This document shows, piece by piece, positions 1-8,648 of a DNA stretch of 64,000 bases. Made by a program: the position numbers and the translations under genes. The notes under the pieces are model-generated. The model searched no databases. It saw nothing but the letters and a program-made list of their open reading frames with translations, and was not told the origin of the DNA. The stretch comes from Streptomyces griseoruber (lineage in GTDB: Bacteria; Actinomycetota; Actinomycetes; Streptomycetales; Streptomycetaceae): NCBI RefSeq assembly GCF_001514205.1, contig NZ_KQ948763.1:285862-349861 (forward strand). Reading direction: 5' to 3'. Every line of letters begins with the position of its first letter. The first letter of the stretch is position 1.

Positions 1-90
1 GGTCTCGTGGTAGATGCCCTTCGGGCCCGCCTTGCCGAACGGGGTACGGACGCCGTCGACGAAGACGACGTCCCTGACGGTACGAGGCAC
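1..90 (-). CDS. Acetyl-CoA acetyltransferase (thiolase), N-terminal fragment
   Basis: Only the first 30 codons lie in the window; the gene runs off the left edge. The reading VVFVDGVRTPFGKAGPKG is the typical first strand and loop of fatty-acid-oxidation thiolases, which cleave 3-ketoacyl-CoA with CoA. I chose the GTG at 88-90 because a GGAGGAG ribosome site sits about 8 bases upstream. The family is clear from this stretch, but whether it is the FadA-type beta-oxidation enzyme or a biosynthetic acetoacetyl-CoA thiolase cannot be decided without the rest. It probably heads a leftward operon. Confidence 0.85.
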   Translation of the reverse strand, partial: MPRTVRDVVFVDGVRTPFGKAGPKGIYHET

Positions 91-141
91 GATGGCTCTC
101 CTCCAGAGGGTGCGGGATGGCACTGCTGCGACACGCAAGCG

Positions 142-178
142 CTGAGCGCGCGCTCAGAGCCCATGCTACTTATCAGTA
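142..178. promoter_or_regulatory. Palindromes upstream of the thiolase gene, possible operators
   Basis: A perfect 16-bp palindrome, CTGAGCGCGCGCTCAG, occupies 142-157, and a second dyad, TACT-tatc-AGTA, occupies 167-178. Both lie 50-90 bases upstream of the thiolase start, where a repressor of fatty-acid degradation could act. Seen: the symmetry. Inferred: operator function, probably for a TetR-type regulator encoded elsewhere. This short gap holds no gene. Confidence 0.35.
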
Positions 179-216
179 ACGTAGCTGCCCAGTCCCGGAG
201 GCCCAAGCGGCGAAGG

Positions 217-1245
217 TCACACCTTCGGGGGAGCGGTCGACCCCCGCGGCGTCAGCACCGGAGTGGGCACGGGGTGCGATCCCGGCCCCCGTCCGGTGAT
301 CGCCCCGAACAGCGTCCGGGCCGCCTCCGCGCCGAATCCGTGCACGTCATGGCTCATCGCGGAGAGCGTCGGATGGGTCAGCCGGCACAGCTGGGAGTCG
401 TCCCAGGCCAGCAGGGAGACGTCCCGCGGCACGCTCAGTCCCATCTCGGCCGCCACCGCCAGCCCCGCCACCGCCATGATGTCGTTGTCGTAGACGATGG
501 CCGTCGGCCGGTCCGGCGGGGCGGCGGTCAGCATCGAGCGGGTCGCCCGCGCCCCCGCCTCCCCCGAGTAGTCCGTGGCCACCTGCCAGGCCCCGGTCAG
601 CCCCAGACCGCGCGCCGCCGCGTCGAAGGCGGCCGTCCGCATCACCGTGTGCCCGAGCGCGGCGGCACCCCCGACCCGGGCGACACGGCGGTGGCCGAGC
701 GCGGCGAGATAGCGCACCGCCTCCGTCACCGCCGTCGCGTCGTCCGTCCACACCGAGGTCAGGGACCCGGTCAGCGAGGGATGCCCGACCGCCACCACCG
801 GCAGTCCGAGCCGCTCGGCCGCCACCACCCGGGGATCGTCGGCCCGGAAGTCCACCAGGATCGCCCCGCCGATCTGCCGCCCCCGCCACCACGACTCGAG
901 GAGACCGGCCTCTTCCTCCACGCTCCTGACCAGCCGCAGCAGCAGCGCGCAGGCGTGCTCGGTCAGCACGCTCTCCACCCCGGAGACGAACTCCATGTAG
1001 AACGGCTCCAGGCCCAGCATCCGGGCCGGCCGGCAGATCGCCAGCCCCACCACGTCCACCCGCGAGCTCGACAGCGACCGCGCGGTCAGGTTCGGCTCCC
1101 AGCCCAGCTCCCGCGCCGCCGTGAAGATCCGCTCCCGGGTCGCCTCCGACAGGCCCGGCTTGCGGTTGAACGCGAGCGACACCGCCCCCTTGGACACCCC
1201 GGCGCGCGCGGCGACGTCCTTGATGGTGACGCGAGAGGTCGTCAT
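217..1245 (-). CDS. LacI-family transcriptional regulator
   Basis: 342 aa. The N-terminal helix-turn-helix (VTIKDVAARAGVSKGAVSLA, about residues 6-25) is followed by a hinge with the usual RSLSSSR element and a periplasmic-binding-protein-like sugar domain. Length is normal for LacI/GalR repressors. The ATG overlaps the stop of the beta-mannosidase gene by 4 bases (ATGA), so both are translated from one leftward message. Divergent from it are importer genes, so it most likely represses uptake and hydrolysis of a mannoside in the absence of its sugar. The exact inducer cannot be read from the sequence. Confidence 0.93.
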   Translation of the reverse strand: MTTSRVTIKDVAARAGVSKGAVSLAFNRKPGLSEATRERIFTAARELGWEPNLTARSLSSSRVDVVGLAICRPARMLGLEPFYMEFVSGVESVLTEHACALLLRLVRSVEEEAGLLESWWRGRQIGGAILVDFRADDPRVVAAERLGLPVVAVGHPSLTGSLTSVWTDDATAVTEAVRYLAALGHRRVARVGGAAALGHTVMRTAAFDAAARGLGLTGAWQVATDYSGEAGARATRSMLTAAPPDRPTAIVYDNDIMAVAGLAVAAEMGLSVPRDVSLLAWDDSQLCRLTHPTLSAMSHDVHGFGAEAARTLFGAITGRGPGSHPVPTPVLTPRGSTAPPKV

Positions 1246-3614
1246 CGGGAGGGCTCCAGGCAGTACAGGGCGGCACGGGCCGCGTCGGCATCGGGAGTCT
1301 CCCAGCCCGTCACACCGATCGTCACCCGTTCCCCGGGAAGCAGCGTCACCAGCCCCCGGTCGGCCCGTGCGTCCGGCCCCAGCCGGTCGGCCTGGAGCAG
1401 CAAATCCCGTACGAGGGTGAGGGCCGTCACCGTGACGCTCCCCGGTGCCACGCTCACCTCGAACTCGGGTGCCGGATAAGGGATGTCACGGTCGGGCAGC
1501 GGAAAGTACAGCGCCCGGAGCTCCTCCGCGTCCGCCACCAGGAACTCCTTCGCCCCGGTCGGCTCCAGCTCCGCCGGCACCCGCGCCACGCCCACCGCCC
1601 GTGCGCCCGCCGCCAGTTGGACGTCCGCCGTCCCGAGCACCTCCCCGTCGACGGTCATCCGCCGCAGCCGCAGCACCCCCGTCCACGGCTCGGCCGACTG
1701 GTTCACGGCCGCCGACACCAGCCCCTCGCCCCGGACCTGGAGCGTCAGCAGCCGGTCCGCGTACAGCCGCCGCAGCTCGTGGTACAGCGGCTTCTCCCGG
1801 CCGTCCCCGTCGATCGCCGCCCAGGAGGTCACCGGCCAGCAGTCGTTGAGCTGCCAGACGACCGTGCCCGCGCACACCGGCCAGTGCGACCGCCAGTGCT
1901 CGATCCCGGCCGCCACCGCCCGCGCCTGATTGACCTGCGTCAGATAGTGCCAGCGGTCGAAGTCCCCCTCCGGCGCCGCGAAATGCCGGGCGAGCCCGCG
2001 CGCCAGCTTGCCGTCGCCGTCGTCCGCCTTCTGCCGGTGCAGCATCCCGGGGGAGTCCGCGGCCAGCTCCTCACCCGGCAGCGCCCGCCGCAGCGTGGCG
2101 TACGCGGGCGGCGCCTGCCAGCCGAACTCGGCGACGAACCGCGGCACTTCGGCGCGGTACTCGGCGTAGTCCCGCCGGTTCCACACCTCCCAGGAGTGGT
2201 GCGTGCCGTGCGCCGGGTCGTTCGGATGGTGCGCCCAGGAACCCGACCAGGGGCTGCCGGCCGTGTACGGCCGCGTCGGGTCCGACTCGGCGACGACACG
2301 CGGCAGTACGCCCAGGTAGTACCCCTCCCCCCAGGAGTCCCCGGCGAGCCGCCCCTCCCAGCCCCAGTCCCGGAACCCCCACAGGTTCTCGTTGTTGCCG
2401 TTCCACAGCACCAGCGACGGATGCGGCATCAGCCGTACGACGTTCTCCCGGGCCTCCGCCTCCACCTCGCCGCGCAGCGGCTGCTCCTCGGGGTAGGCCG
2501 CGCAGGCGAACGGGAAGTCCTGCCAGACCAGGAGCCCCAGCTCGTCGCAGGCGTCGTAGAAGTCCTCGCTCTCGTAGATCCCGCCGCCCCACACCCGGAC
2601 CAGGTCCACCCCGGCCCCGGCGGCCTGCCGCAGCCGTTCCCGGTAGCGCTCCCGGGTCATCCGGGAGGGGAAGGCGTCGTCGGGGATCCAGTTCACGCCG
2701 CGCGCGAACAGCCGCTCGCCGTTGACGACCAGGGTGAATCCGGTGCCGTGCGCATCGGGCCGCCGGTCCAGCCCGACGGTCCGGAAGCCGATCCGCCGCC
2801 GCCAGGAGTCCAGCGCCTCCCCTTCCTGATCCAGCGTCAGCTCGACGTCGTACAGCGGCTGTCCGCCGTAGCCGCGCGGCCACCACAGCCGGGCCCCGGG
2901 CACCTCCAGCCGTACGACCGCGCTCGTGCCCTCGACCCGGGCGTGTGCCTTCGCCCCGCCCACCCGGGCCGTCACCGTCAGCCCGGCCTCGACCCGGGTC
3001 CGCTCCACCTCCACCCGCAACTCGACCACCCCGGCGCCCTGTTCGACGGTGACCAGGGGCCGTACCCGGGCGATCCGCGCCGTCGACCAGCGCTCCAGCC
3101 GCACCGGCCGCCAGATCCCCGCCGTCACCAGGGTCGGCCCCCAGTCCCAGCCGAAGGAGCAGGCCATCTTCCGCAGGTACTGGTACGGCTCGGCGTAGGC
3201 GGCGGGCCGCTCGCCCAGCCGTCCGCGCACCGCCTCGGCCTCGGCGTACGCGGACGCGAACCGGACCGTCAGCCGCCCGCTCGCCCCCGTCACATCGAAC
3301 CGGTACGAGCGGTGCATGTTCCGCACCGAACCCAGCAGCCGCCCGTCGAGCAGGATCTCGGCGGCCGTGTCCAGACCGTCGAAGACCAGATCGGTCTGCT
3401 CGTGCCCCGACGGCACGCCCGGCAGCTCCCTCTCGTACGTCCACTCGCGCCGCCCCACCCACGCGACCTCGCGTTCGCCCCGGCCGACGAACGGGTCCGG
3501 GATCACCCCGGCGGCCAGCAGATCGGTGTGCACACACCCCGGCACGGAGGCCGCCAGCGCCTCTCCTTCGTGCCGCAGGATCCATCCGTCGACGAGCGGT
3601 GAGGCCTCCAGCAT
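1242..3614 (-). CDS. Beta-mannosidase, glycoside hydrolase family 2
   Basis: 790 aa, cytoplasmic (no signal peptide). The fold order is an N-terminal sugar-binding jelly roll, an immunoglobulin-like domain, then a TIM barrel, as in GH2 beta-mannosidases. The acid/base glutamate lies in NGNNENLWGF (about residue 409) and the nucleophile candidate in FVAEFGWQ (about 496). The enzyme removes terminal beta-mannose from imported mannosides. Two starts compete: ATG at 3614, with AGGGAG five bases upstream, and GTG at 3620, which would overlap that ribosome site; I prefer the ATG. The gene is coupled to the downstream LacI gene and divergent from an ABC importer that probably supplies its substrate. 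Confidence 0.93.
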   Translation of the reverse strand: MLEASPLVDGWILRHEGEALAASVPGCVHTDLLAAGVIPDPFVGRGEREVAWVGRREWTYERELPGVPSGHEQTDLVFDGLDTAAEILLDGRLLGSVRNMHRSYRFDVTGASGRLTVRFASAYAEAEAVRGRLGERPAAYAEPYQYLRKMACSFGWDWGPTLVTAGIWRPVRLERWSTARIARVRPLVTVEQGAGVVELRVEVERTRVEAGLTVTARVGGAKAHARVEGTSAVVRLEVPGARLWWPRGYGGQPLYDVELTLDQEGEALDSWRRRIGFRTVGLDRRPDAHGTGFTLVVNGERLFARGVNWIPDDAFPSRMTRERYRERLRQAAGAGVDLVRVWGGGIYESEDFYDACDELGLLVWQDFPFACAAYPEEQPLRGEVEAEARENVVRLMPHPSLVLWNGNNENLWGFRDWGWEGRLAGDSWGEGYYLGVLPRVVAESDPTRPYTAGSPWSGSWAHHPNDPAHGTHHSWEVWNRRDYAEYRAEVPRFVAEFGWQAPPAYATLRRALPGEELAADSPGMLHRQKADDGDGKLARGLARHFAAPEGDFDRWHYLTQVNQARAVAAGIEHWRSHWPVCAGTVVWQLNDCWPVTSWAAIDGDGREKPLYHELRRLYADRLLTLQVRGEGLVSAAVNQSAEPWTGVLRLRRMTVDGEVLGTADVQLAAGARAVGVARVPAELEPTGAKEFLVADAEELRALYFPLPDRDIPYPAPEFEVSVAPGSVTVTALTLVRDLLLQADRLGPDARADRGLVTLLPGERVTIGVTGWETPDADAARAALYCLEPSR

Positions 3615-3625
3615 GCGCACTCCCT

Positions 3626-3706
3626 AAACCGGTCGAGCCGAGTGGTGGGTGCCGTCTCTCCATCCTTGGCGGGAATGGGACTTTACCGGTTGAGGAAAGC
3701 GCTGTC
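3626..3706. promoter_or_regulatory. Candidate LacI-type operators in the divergent mannoside promoter region
   Basis: The gap between beta-mannosidase and the importer holds three CG-centred dyads of the kind LacI-family proteins bind: ACCGGT in AAACCGGTCGAG (3626-3637), ACCGGT in TTTACCGGTTGAG (3682-3694), and AGCGCT in GGAAAGCGCTGTC (3694-3706). The first two share ACCGGTYGAG. The LacI protein encoded next door is the obvious candidate, which would let one repressor control both directions. Function is inferred from symmetry and position only. Confidence 0.45.
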
Positions 3707-3790
3707 AGAGTGCCGAATCAGCCAACCCCGTACCTTTCGCCCCACCCACCCGCACGTGCTCGTCCGTCCCCTCGAACGGAGCTGATGCAC

Positions 3791-5107
3791 ATGATCCGCC
3801 GTACAGCCCTGGCCGCCGCCGTGGGAGCCGCGCTGCTCGTCCTGCCCGCCTGCACCGCCACCGGCGGCACCTCGAAGGGGGCCGACGCCAAGGCCGCCGA
3901 CGATCCGTCGAAGGTCACCGGCGCCATCACGGTCCTCACCCAGCGGACCGACCTCGTGCAGGACGGCACGATGAAGAAGTACGCGGCCGAGTTCAACAAG
4001 ACGTACCCGAAGGTGAAGGTCGAGTTCCAGGCCCTCACCAACTACGAGGCCGAAGTCAAGATCCGGATGAACACGGAGAACTACGGTGACGTCCTGATGA
4101 TCCCCGGGGTCATCAAGAAGAGCGACTACCCGAAGTTCTTCGCCTCCCTCGGCACGGTCGGGGAGCGCAGCGAGAAGTACCGGTTCACCGACTTCACCGC
4201 CGTCGACGGCAAGGTCTACGGCCAGAGCCCCATCGGGGTGATGCCCGGCTTCGTCTACAACAAGCGGGTCTGGAAGGAGGCCGGGGTCACCGACTGGCCC
4301 ATCACCCCCGCCGCCTTCCTCGCCGACCTGAAGGCGATCAGGACGAAGACGGACGCCGTCCCCTACTACACCAACTTCGCCGCGGGCTGGACGCTCACCT
4401 CCTGGACCTTCGTCAACGGCTCGGTGCACTGCGATCCGCGGGCCACCACCAAGCTGGCCGAGGGCGACCCCTGGTCCGAGGGCGCCGATCTGCGCGTCGG
4501 CGACACGCTCCTGTACGACATCGTCCACGAGGGCCTCGCCGAGAAGGACCCCACCACCTCCAACTGGGAGGCGTCGAAGCCCCGGTTGGCCAAGGGCGAG
4601 ATCGCCACGCAGTGGCTCGGCACCTGGGCGATCGTCCAGTTCCAGGACGCCGCGCGGAAGGCCGGCGTCGATCCCGACGACATCGGCTTCATGCCCTTCC
4701 CGGCCCAGGTGGGCGGAGAGTTCTGCGCGGTCGTCAGCCCCGACTACAACCAGGCCGTCAACGTCCACTCGAAGCACAAGGAGGCCGCCCGCGCCTGGAT
4801 CGACTGGTTCACCGACAAGTCCGGCTACGACCAGGACAACCTCGCCATCTCCCCGCGGAAGGGCGCGGCCCTGCCCGAGGTGCTGAAGCCGTACGAGGAC
4901 GCGGGCGTGAAACTCATCGAGCTCGACGACAGCAAGGGCGCCGACGTCAAGCTGATCGACACCGAGTCGGAGGTCGGCATCAACACCCCCGACTACCGCC
5001 AGGACCTCGTCGACCTCGCGCGCGGCGCCCGCAAGGGCACCCTGGACGACTTCCTCGCGGACCTCGGCAGGAAGTGGACGGACACGCAGAAGACCGTGGG
5101 GTCCTGA
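3791..5107 (+). CDS. ABC importer sugar-binding lipoprotein
   Basis: 438 aa, family 1 extracellular solute-binding protein. A basic start, a hydrophobic stretch and a lipobox (VLPAC) show a secreted lipoprotein anchored outside the membrane. The body (ITVLTQRTDLV, then a typical carbohydrate-binding bilobal fold) matches CUT1 oligosaccharide binders. ATG 3791 is preferred over ATG 3785 because GGAG at 3778-3781 gives 9-base spacing to 3791 but only 3 to 3785. The next gene overlaps the stop by one base. With the neighbouring beta-mannosidase it likely captures a mannose oligosaccharide such as mannobiose; that substrate is inference. Confidence 0.92.
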   Translation: MIRRTALAAAVGAALLVLPACTATGGTSKGADAKAADDPSKVTGAITVLTQRTDLVQDGTMKKYAAEFNKTYPKVKVEFQALTNYEAEVKIRMNTENYGDVLMIPGVIKKSDYPKFFASLGTVGERSEKYRFTDFTAVDGKVYGQSPIGVMPGFVYNKRVWKEAGVTDWPITPAAFLADLKAIRTKTDAVPYYTNFAAGWTLTSWTFVNGSVHCDPRATTKLAEGDPWSEGADLRVGDTLLYDIVHEGLAEKDPTTSNWEASKPRLAKGEIATQWLGTWAIVQFQDAARKAGVDPDDIGFMPFPAQVGGEFCAVVSPDYNQAVNVHSKHKEAARAWIDWFTDKSGYDQDNLAISPRKGAALPEVLKPYEDAGVKLIELDDSKGADVKLIDTESEVGINTPDYRQDLVDLARGARKGTLDDFLADLGRKWTDTQKTVGS

Positions 5108-6066
5108 TGGCGGACACCACCGAGAAGCCGGCGGTGGGACATCCGGGGGCGCGGCCGGTACCGGGGGACGCCCCCGTGCCGGCCCCGGCCCCCCGCCGGG
5201 CCCGCTTCTGGCGGCGGCTGACCCCCTGGCTGTTCCTCGCCGCACCGCTCGCCCTGCTGATCGCCTTCACCTACGCGCCGATCGTCAACATGGTCGCGTT
5301 CAGTTTCACCGACTGGGACGGTGTCAGCCCCGAGCTGCACTACACGGGCACCGAGAACTACACCGAACTCTTCACCCGCTCCGACCTGTTCGAGGTCTTC
5401 TTCGTCAGCGGCTACTACCTGGCCGCCTCGGCCGTGCAGATCGTGGCCGCGCTCTACTTCGCCACGATCCTCAGCTTCAACGTCCGCTTCCGGAACTTCT
5501 TCAAGGGCGTGCTGTTCTTCCCGTACCTGATCAACGGGGTCGCGATCGGTTTCGTCTTCCTCTACTTCTTCCAGGACGGCGGCACCCTCGACTCGGTCCT
5601 CGCCCTGTTCGGACACCACTCCGACCACGCCTGGCTCGGCACCCCGGCCTCCGCGAACACCTCCCTCGCGGGCGTCTCCGTGTGGCGCTATCTGGGCCTG
5701 AACTTCGTGCTGTTCCTGGGCGCGATCCAGTCCATCCCGGGCGAGCTGTACGAGGCGTCCGAACTGGACGGCGCGAACCGGTGGCACCAGTTCCGGCACA
5801 TCATCCTGCCCGGCATCAAACCGGTGCTGACGCTGACCGTGATCCTCTCGGTCTCCGGCTCGCTGTCGGCCTTCGAGATCCCGTACATCATGACGGGCGG
5901 GGCGACCGGCACCGAGACCTTCGTGATCCAGACCGTGAAGCTGGCCTTCCAGTTCAACAAGACGGGCCTCGCCTCGGCCGCCGCCGTGGTCCTGCTGCTG
6001 ATCATCCTGGCGGTGACCTGGCTCCAGCGCCGACTGGTCCCCGACGACAGGGTGGACCTCGTATGA
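5107..6066 (+). CDS. ABC sugar importer permease, MalF type
   Basis: 319 aa. A proline-rich cytoplasmic N-terminus of about 35 residues precedes six or so membrane helices, with the ABC permease EAA loop at EASELDGANRWHQFRHIILP. It forms the transport channel together with the following permease. Its ATG overlaps the stop of the binding-protein gene by one base and its own stop overlaps the next start by four. No ATPase gene is present, as is usual for Streptomyces CUT1 importers, which share the general ATPase MsiK. Confidence 0.93.
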   Translation: MADTTEKPAVGHPGARPVPGDAPVPAPAPRRARFWRRLTPWLFLAAPLALLIAFTYAPIVNMVAFSFTDWDGVSPELHYTGTENYTELFTRSDLFEVFFVSGYYLAASAVQIVAALYFATILSFNVRFRNFFKGVLFFPYLINGVAIGFVFLYFFQDGGTLDSVLALFGHHSDHAWLGTPASANTSLAGVSVWRYLGLNFVLFLGAIQSIPGELYEASELDGANRWHQFRHIILPGIKPVLTLTVILSVSGSLSAFEIPYIMTGGATGTETFVIQTVKLAFQFNKTGLASAAAVVLLLIILAVTWLQRRLVPDDRVDLV

Positions 6067-6893
6067 CCCGCCGCGCCGCAGCCCGCACCCTGACGTACCT
6101 GTCCCTGGTCCTCGCCTCGCTGGTCGTGCTGCTTCCGCTGGGCGTGGTCGTGCTGACCTCACTCAAGACCGACGAGGAACTGGCGGACGACAGCGGGGCC
6201 CTGACGCTCCCGGACGATCCGCTGAACTTCCACAACTACGTGACGGCGTTCCAGGACGGCCGGATGCTCGCGGCCTTCGGGCACACCGCGTTCATCCTGC
6301 TGTTCTCGGTCGGCGGGACCGTCCTCATCGGCTCCATGACGGCGTACGCCATCGACCGTTTCACGTTCCGCTTCCGCAAGCTGGTCGTGGCCCTGTTCCT
6401 GCTGGCCGCCCTGGTCCCCGGGGTCACCACCCAGGTGGCGACCTTCCAGATCGTCAACAGCCTCGGCATGTTCGACACGCTCTGGGCGCCCATCGCCCTC
6501 TACATGGGCACGGACATCGTCTCGATCTACATCTTCCTGCAGTTCGTCCGCTCGATCCCGGTCTCGCTGGACGAGTCGGCCCGCCTGGACGGCGCGAACG
6601 CCTTCACCGTCTACCGGAAAATCATCTTCCCGCTGCTGAAGCCGGCGATCGCGACGGTCGTGATCGTGAAGGGGATCACCGTCTACAACGACTTCTACAT
6701 CCCGTTCCTCTACATGCCCTCACAAGATCTTGGCGTGATCTCGACGTCCCTGTTCCGCTTCAAGGGCCCCTTCGGCGCCCACTGGGAGACGATCTCGGCG
6801 GGAGCGGTCCTGGTGATCCTGCCGACCCTGATCGTCTTCCTGGCCCTGCAGAAGTACATCTACAACGGCTTCATGAAAGGAGCGACCAGGTGA
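6063..6893 (+). CDS. ABC sugar importer permease, MalG type
   Basis: 276 aa, six predicted membrane helices, with the EAA loop ESARLDGANAFTVYRKIIFP that docks onto the ATPase. It starts by an ATGA overlap with the preceding permease and ends the three-gene importer operon. The C-terminus YNGFMKGA is typical of MalG-type permeases. Its partner ATPase must be encoded elsewhere. Confidence 0.93.
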   Translation: MTRRAAARTLTYLSLVLASLVVLLPLGVVVLTSLKTDEELADDSGALTLPDDPLNFHNYVTAFQDGRMLAAFGHTAFILLFSVGGTVLIGSMTAYAIDRFTFRFRKLVVALFLLAALVPGVTTQVATFQIVNSLGMFDTLWAPIALYMGTDIVSIYIFLQFVRSIPVSLDESARLDGANAFTVYRKIIFPLLKPAIATVVIVKGITVYNDFYIPFLYMPSQDLGVISTSLFRFKGPFGAHWETISAGAVLVILPTLIVFLALQKYIYNGFMKGATR

Positions 6894-6903
6894 CGGACCC
6901 GTA

Positions 6904-6934
6904 GCCGCCGTACGACCGGAGGTCCCACGGCGGC
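6904..6934. terminator. Weak hairpin between convergent importer and RNase D genes
   Basis: GCCGCCGT (6904-6911) pairs with ACGGCGGC (6927-6934) across a 15-base loop. It lies in the 50-base gap between convergent genes, where a bidirectional terminator is expected. No T-run follows, as is common in Streptomyces. Confidence 0.35.
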
Positions 6935-6943
6935 CGGGCGCAC

Positions 6944-8242
6944 TCAAGCGGACAGCGCCTTGACCAGCACCGGCGTCACCTGCTCCACCTGCCAGGGCCG
7001 GGCGCCGAGTCCGGACAGCACGGCCCCGACGGTCTCCGCGTCGAGCGGCTGGGGCGGCTCCCAGCACACCCGGCGCACACTGTCCGGGGCGATCAGGTTC
7101 TCCTGGGGCATGTTCAGCTGCTCGGCCAGCGCGGACACCGCGGCCCGCGCCGCGGAGAGCCGCGCCGCGGCCGCGGGGTCCTTGTCGGCCCATGCCCGCG
7201 GCGGCGGAGGCCCCGCGACCGGCTGCCCCGGCTGCGGAAGCTGGGACTCGCCGAGCGCCTTCGCCCGGTCGACGGCGGCCTGCCACTGCTCCAGCTGGCG
7301 CCGGCCCATCCGGTGCCCGTAGCCGTTCAGCGCGGTCAGCGCGTGCACATTGGCGGGGAGGGCGAGCGCGGCCTCCACGATCGCCGCGTCGGAGAGCACC
7401 TTGCCCGGGGAGACGTCCCGCCGCTGGGCGATCCGGTCCCGGGTCTGCCACAGCTCCCGCACCACGCCGAGCTGCCGCCGCCGGCGCACCTTGTGCATGC
7501 CGGACGTGCGGCGCCAGGGGTCCTTGCGCGGCTCGGGCGGGGGAGCGGAGGCGATCGCGTCGAACTCCTGGTGGGCCCACTCCAGCTTGCCCTGCCGGTC
7601 CAGCTCCTTCTCCAGCGCGTCGCGCAGGTCGACGAGGAGCTCGACGTCCAGGGCGGCGTACCGCAGCCAGGGCTCGGGGAGCGGGCGGGTGGACCAGTCG
7701 ACCGCGGAGTGGCCCTTCTCGAGGACGAAACCGAGCACGCCCTCGACCATCGCGCCGAGGCCGACGCGCGGGAACCCGGCGAGTCGCCCGGCCAGCTCGG
7801 TGTCGAACAGCCGGGTGGGCACGAGGCCTATCTCGCGCAGACAGGGCAGGTCCTGGGTGGCGGCGTGCAGCACCCACTCGACGTCGGAGAGGGCCTCGCC
7901 GAGCCCGGAGAGGTCGGGGCAGGCGACGGGGTCGATCAGGGCGCTGCCGGCGCCCTCACGGCGCAGCTGCACCAGATAGGCGCGCTGTCCGTAGCGGTAG
8001 CCGGAGGCGCGCTCGGCGTCGACGGCGACGGGGCCGGTGCCGGCGGCGAAGGCGGCGATCGCCTCGGCGAGGGAGGCCTCGTCGGCGATCACGGGCGGGA
8101 TGCCCTCGCGGGGTTCGAGCAGAGGGGTCGGCTGAGGTGTGGGCGCCCCGGAAACAGAAGCAGTAGATCCGCCGTCGTCCGGAGGGGCGCCTCCGGTGGT
8201 TCGCAGTGAGCTGGCTGCTGCGGTTTCTTGGGCGTCGGTCAC
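6944..8242 (-). CDS. rnd: Ribonuclease D-like 3'-5' exonuclease with HRDC domain
   Basis: 432 aa. After a disordered proline-rich 45-residue leader comes a DEDDy exonuclease domain: Exo I with D75 and E77 (AVDAER), Exo II with D131 (HAATQDLPCL), and Exo III with Y195 and D199 (YAALDVELL). A helical HRDC domain follows (about 240-320) and then an actinobacterial C-terminal extension. The protein trims 3' ends of structured RNA such as tRNA precursors. All catalytic residues are present. The GTG start at 8242 has no strong ribosome site; the leader is poorly conserved in character, so a later start is possible. Confidence 0.88.
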   Translation of the reverse strand: MTDAQETAAASSLRTTGGAPPDDGGSTASVSGAPTPQPTPLLEPREGIPPVIADEASLAEAIAAFAAGTGPVAVDAERASGYRYGQRAYLVQLRREGAGSALIDPVACPDLSGLGEALSDVEWVLHAATQDLPCLREIGLVPTRLFDTELAGRLAGFPRVGLGAMVEGVLGFVLEKGHSAVDWSTRPLPEPWLRYAALDVELLVDLRDALEKELDRQGKLEWAHQEFDAIASAPPPEPRKDPWRRTSGMHKVRRRRQLGVVRELWQTRDRIAQRRDVSPGKVLSDAAIVEAALALPANVHALTALNGYGHRMGRRQLEQWQAAVDRAKALGESQLPQPGQPVAGPPPPRAWADKDPAAAARLSAARAAVSALAEQLNMPQENLIAPDSVRRVCWEPPQPLDAETVGAVLSGLGARPWQVEQVTPVLVKALSA

Positions 8243-8648
8243 CTGTCAAGGGTATCCGTGTGTGGACGGGACCCGCCGACGGAACGTTCCGCCGACGGGC
8301 GCCCCAGGGTCGTAAACCAGTCAGGGCCGGGAAGAGGCCGCAAAGGGGCCCGGAGGTGGCCGGCAAGGGACGGGGAAGGGCGGGAAGGGCGGGAAGGGCG
8401 GGAAGGGCAGGGAGGAGCGGGGAGGAGCGGGGAGCAGCGGGGAAGGGGCCGTGCGACACCGGGTGCGGGGCCGTGGAAGGCCGGGGGACGGGGAGAGGCC
8501 GGACGGGGCCGGGAGGAGGAGTGGGGAAGAGGAGCCGGAAGGGATCCGCCGGCCGGGGGAAACACTTGGGGGCCGGGGGGAAAGGGCCGGGGGGAAAGAG
8601 CCGGGGAAAGCTGCCCGGAGGGACCGGAAGTCGCGGTCCCGCCGGGTC
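8243..8648. other. 406-base intergenic region with dense G-tracts
   Basis: No gene is supported here. The + strand is packed with runs of 3-6 G, including the tandem unit GGGAAGGGC repeated from about 8375 to 8410, then GGGGAGGAGC repeats and further GGGG blocks up to about 8620. The frames open across it only because G-rich sequence lacks stop codons. The tracts could form G-quadruplexes in DNA, or C-rich structures in leftward transcripts upstream of RNase D. Confidence 0.7.
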
